Assembly: GCA_012931725.1 (NCBI GenBank)
Contig: CM022952.1
Span: 53,795,000 to 53,858,999 of the forward strand
From: Litsea cubeba
Lineage: Eukaryota > Streptophyta > Magnoliopsida > Laurales > Lauraceae
Reading direction: 5' to 3'
DNA length: 64,000 nt
Position 1 is the first letter of the stretch. Every line of letters starts with the position of its first letter. The translations under genes and the position numbers were made by a program. The notes under the pieces were generated by a model. That model made no database searches and was not told the DNA's origin. It saw nothing but the letters and a program-made list of their open reading frames with translations. Shown here in pieces: positions 56,692 to 64,000 of the stretch.

Positions 56692-59631
56692 TCAAGGTAT
56701 AAAATAAAATTCAAAGACAAATGTAAATTTCACCTGAACAAAGAGCTCTGGATATTGCCGAGCCATTTGCTCTTCTAGTTCTCATGTGGCTTCGCTGGTT
56801 CCATGATGTGCCCAACGAACCTTGACCCATTTAATTGTTCTCGTCCGAAGCACTTGCTCTTTGGTATCTATAATCTCTACTGGCTTCTCAACATATGTGG
56901 TATCCGGACGAACTTGGATATCATCATACTTTATGATGTGAGAAGGATCAGCCACATATTTTCGAAGCATTGATACATGAAATACGTTATGGATACCTGA
57001 AAGTGCTGCTGGAAGGTCTAGGCGGTAAGCCACATTGCCAATTCTGCTCTTAATCTGAAAGGGTCCGATAAATCTTGGTGAAAGTTTTCCCTTCTGACCA
57101 AATCGGATTGTCCCCTTCATAGGTGAAGCTTTCAAAAATACTTGATCACCAATAGCAAATTCAAGGTCACGCCGACGATTGTCAGCGTAGCTCTTCTACA
57201 TTGATCGAGCTATCCTCAATCTCTCTTGTACTTTCTGTATCTTTTCTGCTGTTTCTGCAATCACTGTAGGACCATGAAAACTTCGAGTACCAACTTCTTC
57301 CCAGCTAACTGGGGTCCTACATCTTCTGCCATACAAAGCTTCAAATGGTGCCATATCAATACTAGAATGATAATTGTTGTTGTACGCAAATTCGCACAAC
57401 GCTAAGTGTTCATCCCAATTACTTCCAAAGTCCATAACACTGGCACGAAGCAAATCCTCTAACGTCTGAATTGTTCGTTCAGATTGTCCATCAGTTTGAG
57501 GATGATACGCTGTACTAAACCGCAGTTTAGTGCCCATAGAATTCTGAAATGCTTGCCAAAATGTAGACACAAACCGACTGTCTCGATCTGATACAATCGA
57601 TACTGGCGTTCCATGCAGTCTGGTTATCTCTTTGACAAACAATTTCGACATTTCATTAAATCCCATATCCTTTCTAAATGGAAGAAAATGTGCAGACTTT
57701 GTAAGACGATCCATAATCACCCAGACGGTGTCATGATGTCTTCTAGTCATCAGTAAACCAGATACAAAGTCCATAGTTAAATGTTCCCACTTCCATCTAG
57801 GAATATGTAAAGGATGAAGTAATCCAGGAGGCTTCTTGTGCTCAAACTTTACACGCTGACAGGTCAAACATGAAGACACATATCCAGCTATTTCTCGTTT
57901 CATGTTGTGCCACCAAAACCTGCTGTCCTTGAGATTCCTGTACATTTTAGTGCTTTCTGGATGCATCGAATACCGAGTGTGATGTGCTTCAAACATCAAT
58001 GCTTGCTTCAGATCTTCTTGTGCTGGCACACACAACCTGTTTCGAAAATAAAGAGTACCATCAACCAGCACAAAATCTGGTCTAGCTGCAATATTATCTC
58101 TGATTTTAATGAATTCAGGATCATCAAACTGTCTGTTCTTGATTTCTGTAATCAGCATAGGTTCAAAGACAGACATTTGTGTGATCAGCTTTCGGTCGTC
58201 TAATATCTCCATTTCAACATCCAGATCTCTGAATTCTTCAAGCAACTTCCATTCACCCACCATGGCTGCCAAGGTAGCAGATTTCCGACTCAAAGCGTCA
58301 GCTACTACATTTCCTTTCCCCGGCACATATGTGAATGGAAAATCATAATCTTTGATTAACTCTAGCCAACGGCGTTGCCTAAAATTAATGTCCTTTTGTG
58401 TGAACAAATACTGGAGGCTCCTGTGATCACAATGAACTTCAAATGTCTCTCCATAGAGATAATGCCTCAATTGCTTCAAAGCAAAGACAACCGCGGCGAG
58501 TTCCAAATCATGAGTGGCATAATTCTTTTCATGCTCTTTTAATTGGCGTGATCCATAAGCAATCACTTTGCCATTTTGCATCAGCACACATCCCAATCAT
58601 ACTCCAGAGGCATCCGAATAGACCACAAACCCTCCGCTTGCTGCGGGCAAGGATAAGATTGGGGCTGAAATCAATCTCTGCTTTAAATTTTGAAAACTTG
58701 ACTCACATTCATCATTCCATATGAATGGAACATCTTTTCGAGTCAACTTAGTTAATGGGGCTGCGATCTTGGAGAAGTCTTTGACAAATCTTCTATAATA
58801 TCCAGCTAACCCCAAGAAACTCCGAACTTCTGGTACAGTCCTCGGACTTTGCCAATTAGTAATAGCTTCAATCTTTGCAGGATCGACAACTAATCCATCT
58901 CTTGTAATGATGTGACCCAGAAATGCCACCTGCTATAACCAGAAATCACACTTCTCTAATTTTGCAAACAACTGATTGTCTCTCAACAGTTGCAATGCTG
59001 TTCTCAAATGACGAACGTGTTCTTGCTCTGATTTGGAATATACCAGGATGTCATCAATAAAGATAACAACAAACTGGTCTAAATAAGAAGCAAATATTCG
59101 ATTCATCAGAGCCATAAACACTGCAGGTGCATTAGTCAATCCAAATGGCATGACAAGAAATTCATAATGTCCATATCGGGTCCTGAACGCAGTCTTCTGT
59201 ACATCTTGATCTCGAACACGGATCTGATGATAACCAGATCGGAGATCAATCTTTGAAAAATAAGCTGCACCTTGGAGTTGATCAAACAACTCATCGATTC
59301 GAGGCAATGGATATTTATTTTTAATTGTCACTTGATTCAATTGCCTATAATCGATACACATACGCATAGAGCCATCCTTCTTCTTGACAAACAAGACAGG
59401 CGCTCCCCAAGGCGAGACACTCGGTCTAATGAAGCCCTTGCCAACCAGATCTTGTATCTGTTTCTTCAGTTCATGTAGTTCACATGATGCCATTCTATAA
59501 GGTGTTCGAGAAATTGGTGCAGTACCCGGTACAAGTTCAATTGTAAAGTCTACTTCCCTTGCTGGAGGCAGACCGGGCACTTCTTTTGGAAATACGTCTG
59601 GAAATTCACAGACGACAGGAATATTCTTCAA
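56692..59631 (-). pseudogene. Ty3/gypsy pol: RT, RNase H, integrase and chromodomain, with stops
   Basis: In order on the minus strand: reverse transcriptase (about 59500-58940, catalytic FIDD at about 59055), RNase H (about 58640-58280, with YSDASG and ADALSRK), integrase zinc finger (HHCC, about 57980-57850), integrase core (Asp in TMDFVSG, Asp in SDRDSRF, Glu in QTLEDLL), and a C-terminal chromodomain (about 56940-56735). One reading frame runs throughout, interrupted by in-frame stops at 58933-58935, 58597-58599, 57196-57198 and 56782-56784. Three of the four are explained by C-to-T changes on one strand or the other, as expected from methylated cytosines. The frame differs from gag-protease because of the duplication at 59616-59655. 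The domains are well conserved but the copy cannot make an intact protein. Confidence 0.92.
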
Positions 59632-59655
59632 TTCACAGGAATATTCTTCAATTCC
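59616..59655. repeat. 20-bp tandem duplication causing a frameshift
   Basis: caggaatattcttcaattca is repeated in tandem with one mismatch at the end. Twenty extra bases shift the frame between the protease and reverse transcriptase parts. On either side the frames are otherwise open. Confidence 0.85.
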
Positions 59656-61367
59656 TTCTCCGGCTTCTTTTCAGTGATGAAAGCAATGTAGCCTTCACAA
59701 CCACTTTGCATCAGTCGTTCAGCCTTTAACGCAGATATAAGTCTTGTATCAAACTTCTTCTGTGTTCCTTCAAATTGAACACTGGTATTGGCTTCATCTA
59801 CTTTAAAAGTAATGATTTTGCGGAAACAGTCCAAACAGGCTCTGTACTTCGCAAGCCAATCCATGCCAAATATGACATCAAAGTCATTCATGGCCAATAT
59901 GACTAAATCTGCTGGCATTAACACGTCACCAATCTTCACACTACACTGAGGTATGTATAACTCACACACTACTTTTCTTCCTAGTGGTGTAGTGACAGTA
60001 AAATCATAGGACAACTGTTTAATTTGGTTTTGCATATTACAAACAAAGGAAGGTGCAACAAATGAATGCGTAGAACCAGGGTCAAACAATGCACATGCTG
60101 GTCTACTATCAATATAAATAATACCTTCCACAACATTAGTTGCAGCTTCAGCTTGCTCTCTATTAGCAGCATACACTTGTCCGGTAGCACGAGGCCTATT
60201 CTGCTGCTGCTGCTGCTGACGAGACTGTTGCTGCCTCTGTTGTTGTTGTTGTCCTTGATGCTATTGCTGTGGAGCTCGATTGTTTCTCTTACCATTAGGA
60301 CATTGAGCCATTTTATGCTCCATTGATCCACAAACCAAACATGCTCCAGTGTTTCTCCAACAAGCTTCAGTTTTATGAGCTTTTCCACATGTCTCACAGA
60401 CTGGTTTCTGTTCAGAAGTCTTAGCAACATACTTCTGCTTCTTACCCTTGGATTTATCTCCTTTCTTAAACCAAGGACTAGCATTTCTCTTTGGACCCTC
60501 ATTGGATTCCATTTCTTCTCTATGCACTTCTTCTGCGACATATGCCTTATCGACAGCATCATCGAATAATTCAGGCATAGTACCTGCCAAGACCATCTTC
60601 TTGTAAGCGGGATTCAACCCATTCAGAAGTCTCTTGACCTTCTTCTCCTCAGTGTCAATCAGGTCCTTGGCATATTTGGACAGCTTAGTAAACAGATGCA
60701 CATAAGCTGTCACAGACATTTGTCCTTGCTTCAAATGTAGAAATTCTGATTCTTTTCTCTATCGAACATGATCAGGAAAAAAATTCCTTTCAAATTGCTT
60801 CCTGAAAGTCTCCCAAAGTGTGGCTTCAGGTGTTGCAATAATTGTGCCCTTGACACCCTTCCACCATTCTTGTGCTACATCCCGTAGCATTGAAGAAGCA
60901 AGTAATACTTTCTGCTTTGGGGTACAGACAATCGTTTCGAACACAACTTCAATGTGTTCAATCCATTCATCAGCTACTAAGGCATCTTCCTTGCCTTGAA
61001 ATTCTGTAGCTCCTCTTTTCCGAAATTGTTCATAAAGAACATTAGGATCTTTTTCTTTTGCTTGTACTACCACTTGAGTAGCCACTTGAGGTTGTGGGTT
61101 AACTGGTGGTACATGTGGAGCCTGAATCTGAGCTTGCAGTTGTGCTTGCACTTGTAACAAGGCAGTAATTTGTGCTTGCATATTTAACTGCGCTTCATGG
61201 CTTTTAGCCATCTGCTCACTATTTCTAGCTAGCAGCTCCATAAGTGCAGTGAATCTCGCATCACTATCGTTAGGGGTAGGAGGCGTAGGAATAGGTCCTC
61301 CATCTCCACCGACACTCTGATCGGGATTGTCGCCCATATTACCACCGCTTCCAGAACCAGATGCCAT
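59628..61367 (-). pseudogene. Ty3/gypsy gag and aspartic protease, with two stops
   Basis: The start is placed at Met 61367 (MASGSGSGGNMGD), a typical gag N-terminus. It forms the capsid and binds genomic RNA: a capsid-like region is followed by a CCHC zinc knuckle (CLVCGSMEHKMAQC, about 60330-60290) and a Gln-rich stretch. The aspartic protease follows, with the active-site region ALFDPGSTHSF near 60085. In-frame stops lie at 60759-60761 and 60261-60263; the second replaces a Gln codon in the Gln-rich stretch (C-to-T type). The protease frame ends at the duplication at 59616. Confidence 0.9.
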
Positions 61368-61572
61368 TCTGAAAAGCAGATATAGGAAGATAAGATATTT
61401 ATATCTATAACTTCCTTGACATAGTCCACGTGTAAACAGTATGCACATTGACAGTGAAACAATATCACATACAATGAATCAGTACATATCTTAAATCCAT
61501 TATAGGATTTAATCCTTTATCTGTGTTCTCGTTTTACGATTGTTACGATTCACCTTTATTTAGGTCGCTTAT

Positions 61573-61584
61573 GCTCTGATACCA
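61573..61584 (-). promoter_or_regulatory. Primer-binding site for initiator tRNA-Met
   Basis: The minus strand reads TGGTATCAGAGC, the standard plant PBS complementary to the 3' end of initiator tRNA-Met. It lies 11 bp inside the 5' LTR, a somewhat longer gap than usual. Confidence 0.88.
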
Positions 61585-61595
61585 TATAATAAATA

Positions 61596-64000
61596 TGTCA
61601 CGACCCGAACCCGAAATTTAATTACCTCGAGTTAACCGGCGTCGAAACCATATTTACTCCCGTGAATTTTAACACGTAAAACTCACAAGGGATACAAATT
61701 TGCGGAATAAAAACCAATATTTACATTGATCTCAAAAGTTATTTACAACTCGATAATGAACATCACTTGCATAACCAAAACAATGCAAGGATCTCAAAAA
61801 TACATATACAAATTTCTTTTCAATAAACAGAATTTACAACAAAATTCTCAACATCCAAACATATGCTTTGTCATTTCCACTCCACTAGTCCGCCTGGCGG
61901 AACCGGAGTGGTCTCCTCCGCTGCCGGTGCGGTCGCACCAACGGTAGGGGCAGCTGAGCCTGTAATGTCATCATAACACTGTGAATTCGACAATTCAGCA
62001 AAGTATAAACAGTGTTTATGATCATATATGCTACTTGTAAAACAGTAAACAATACTCAGTTAACATTCAGTTCACAATCTTATAACAAGTCATTAAGGAT
62101 ATTCATCCTTGACATTGGCAATTTGGCAACTAACATAATATTCCATAATAATCATTCACGTGCCATCTTCTTTAAAGGAAGGATTACCATCTCCGTAAAT
62201 AAGGAGACATGGCCCTCTTCTCAATAGAAGAATAATATGTGGGATTTATCAGCGTCCGGGCCAGGAACTACTGACATCACCACGGAGTTCCGGAACACTC
62301 CACAATTAACTGCTGCAGATAGTATCAAGATCAACTCAATGAGCTTGCAGAAATCATTATGTAGTGCCGTGCCAATTCACATGTAATTCAAGTACAATGT
62401 TAATCTTTACAGTTGTTTACAATGAGCGGTTACGAGTTCATTAGTTTCAGTTAATTCCAGTCAAATGAATACCAACCAAATAGGTATATGGCTAGATCAC
62501 TTAATGTGCACGTGTTATGTTCGATAGACATTACAGTTCTTATGGAAAGTTGCACATTAAAGACCCGCACTTAACCATTACTGGCGGTATCAAGGTACAA
62601 ACAGCCTTGAATAAATCAATAGGCTTTATCTTTGGAATTGCAGACCTAAAGTCTGAAAATACATCACTTTGATGCACTGTCGGCTCACTCATCAGTTGAC
62701 CCGTCGGTCGACCGAGGTGTGTTTTTCGGCTGACCTATCGGTATCGGTCCAGTTGTCGGTTCGAAAACCAGAGGTGATTTCCTCTGTTCCAAGTGCTGTT
62801 GTCGGTTCAGTTCGTCGGTTGACCGATGGGATCGGTCAAGTCTCGGTTCAAAAACCAGAGACACGTTTTTCTACATATTTAACACTATCGGTCAACTCGT
62901 CGGTGAGCCGACGGCTAACCGACAGCGTCGGTTGACCGATGATGCACAGAACGACAGAATTCAGGATAGAATTCTGTTCTGTCCCACTTTGTATAAATTG
63001 GTACACAACCACTTGGAACCTCCTGTTCCCAATTTCATACATCATTTAAACACTTCTATTCCATTCAAAATGATTCTAAGAAGAAATCCCCATTTCATTA
63101 AATCAAACCCAACATAACCAATCAGATTATCATAATGAGACTGAACTCAATTCACAATAAACCAAAGAATTAACATGCAATAGCATATAATCATCTATAC
63201 TGGTTTATACTTGCCTGATGTGATGTCTACTACAGAAACCCCTTTGGTTCCACTTGCAATTTAATTCCCACGAAATCCAACAAGAAGGTGATGGAGAAGA
63301 TGACAGCTTCTCTTGTTTCTCTTGAAAACCCAACACCACAGACTTCTCCCAAAACAGAAACTTAATCTTCAAAACAACTCAAGCAAAGAGAGAAAGAGAT
63401 GACAACATCCAACCTTTCTCTGTGACAAAAGACCCAAGTCTCTACTTCAATCAATGTACCAGTGCTTTAGGCTCCCTTGCATATCTCAAAGAAGAAGAAG
63501 AGGAATGAAGAAATGAAGAAACTAGCTCCCAAGCAACAAACACCTGCAATGACCGTGCTGAAGCTATGCCTAACATTGGTCTATGCATGATAACCAGCTG
63601 GCTCTTAAGTTGCTGGGACATCCCAACACATAACACCTGTCCTCTTAATTTGCAACTTACACCCAATTCAACTTTTGGAATTACACTTAAGGTCAAACTA
63701 AGACCTCTTTGATTTATCTTAAGTCAAATGCAAATAAGTGTATTATGAAACTTGATGTACTCATCAAGATACACACGTTGGTATCAAATTCCACCCAATT
63801 CGACTATTTACACATAAATCGATATTTACGAAAAAGTCCTTACATTCACTAATTGGGGTTTAAAATCAAGTTCATGTCTTCCAAATCATTTCATTAGGCA
63901 TAACTTAGTCACCTCAGACTAATTTCAGTGACATTGCTCATTAATCTCATGCAAATTAATTAATCGCATCTTAATAAATGATAATCACGATTAATTAAGG
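61596..64000 (-). repeat. 5' LTR (right copy, truncated by window end)
   Basis: Starts tgtcacgacccgaacccg and follows the left LTR to the window edge. By comparison only about 33 bases are missing. About 30 substitutions and small indels separate the two copies, including a short deletion near 61800-61830 relative to the left copy. Confidence 0.93.

Larger units (their letters stand above)
54195..64000 (-). mobile_element. Tekay-like Ty3/gypsy chromovirus (5' LTR cut by window end)
   Basis: The element runs on the minus strand: 5' LTR (61596 to past the window end), PBS, gag-protease, RT-RNase H-integrase with a chromodomain, PPT, 3' LTR (54195-56638). Long LTRs, gene order and a C-terminal chromodomain (ending WELEEQ-type sequence) fit the Tekay/Del clade. 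About 30 differences by eye separate the LTRs over the ~2.4 kb compared, implying a fairly young insertion. It interrupts the Rab-GAP duplicate. The base pairs just left of the insertion are gtcac; the matching right flank lies outside the window. Confidence 0.93.

Overview
This window looks like nuclear DNA from a flowering plant. It has GT-AG introns, a mitochondrial-type PPR gene, a plant TBC/Rab-GAP gene, and plant transposon families throughout: Tekay-like Ty3/gypsy, MULE, RTE and L1 LINEs, SINEs, PIF/Harbinger and a Cassandra-like 5S relic. Long TE-filled introns and very long LTRs suggest a large, AT-rich genome, perhaps a woody early-diverging angiosperm. That lineage guess is weak. 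All splice sites were read by eye and checked for phase. No alignment or database search was possible.

Layout. 1-16.6 kb is intergenic and TE-derived: a SINE, a solo LTR (6526-7413, TSD gttat), a 5S-derived Cassandra-like fragment, and a decayed long LTR that holds a nested solo LTR (9357-11496, TSD ccggg). 16.6-34.4 kb is one ten-exon TBC-domain Rab-GAP gene of the Gyp1/TBC1D22 type (451 aa). Its introns hold an antisense RTE LINE, a 1.2 kb non-autonomous MULE with a perfect 9-bp TSD, a Harbinger-like element, an L1 3' end and a SINE. 37.9-39.7 kb is an intronless P-class PPR gene on the minus strand, resembling Arabidopsis AT1G09820.

41,995-52,129 is a complete 10.1 kb Mutator-like element with a perfect 9-bp TSD (aaaataaaa). 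It carries two convergent genes: an 892-aa MULE transposase (+) and a nine-exon plant-mobile-domain/ULP1 protease fusion gene (-). The fusion gene is interrupted only by a 16-A run. Between the two 3' ends lies an array of 14 palindromes (consensus cgacgacgtcgtca) spaced about 53 bp apart. The same palindrome sits next to both element termini. The small MULE in the Rab-GAP gene has the same end architecture with a different palindrome (gacgctagcgtc). This terminal-palindrome plus internal-array system is the most interesting part of the window.

52.2-54.2 kb holds an L1 endonuclease fragment and a decayed duplicate of Rab-GAP exons 8-10. The duplicate is cut by a Tekay-like chromovirus (54,195 to beyond 64,000, minus strand). 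That element has LTRs of about 2.44 kb, a tRNA-iMet-type PBS, a PPT, and gag-pol broken by six in-frame stops and one 20-bp duplication.
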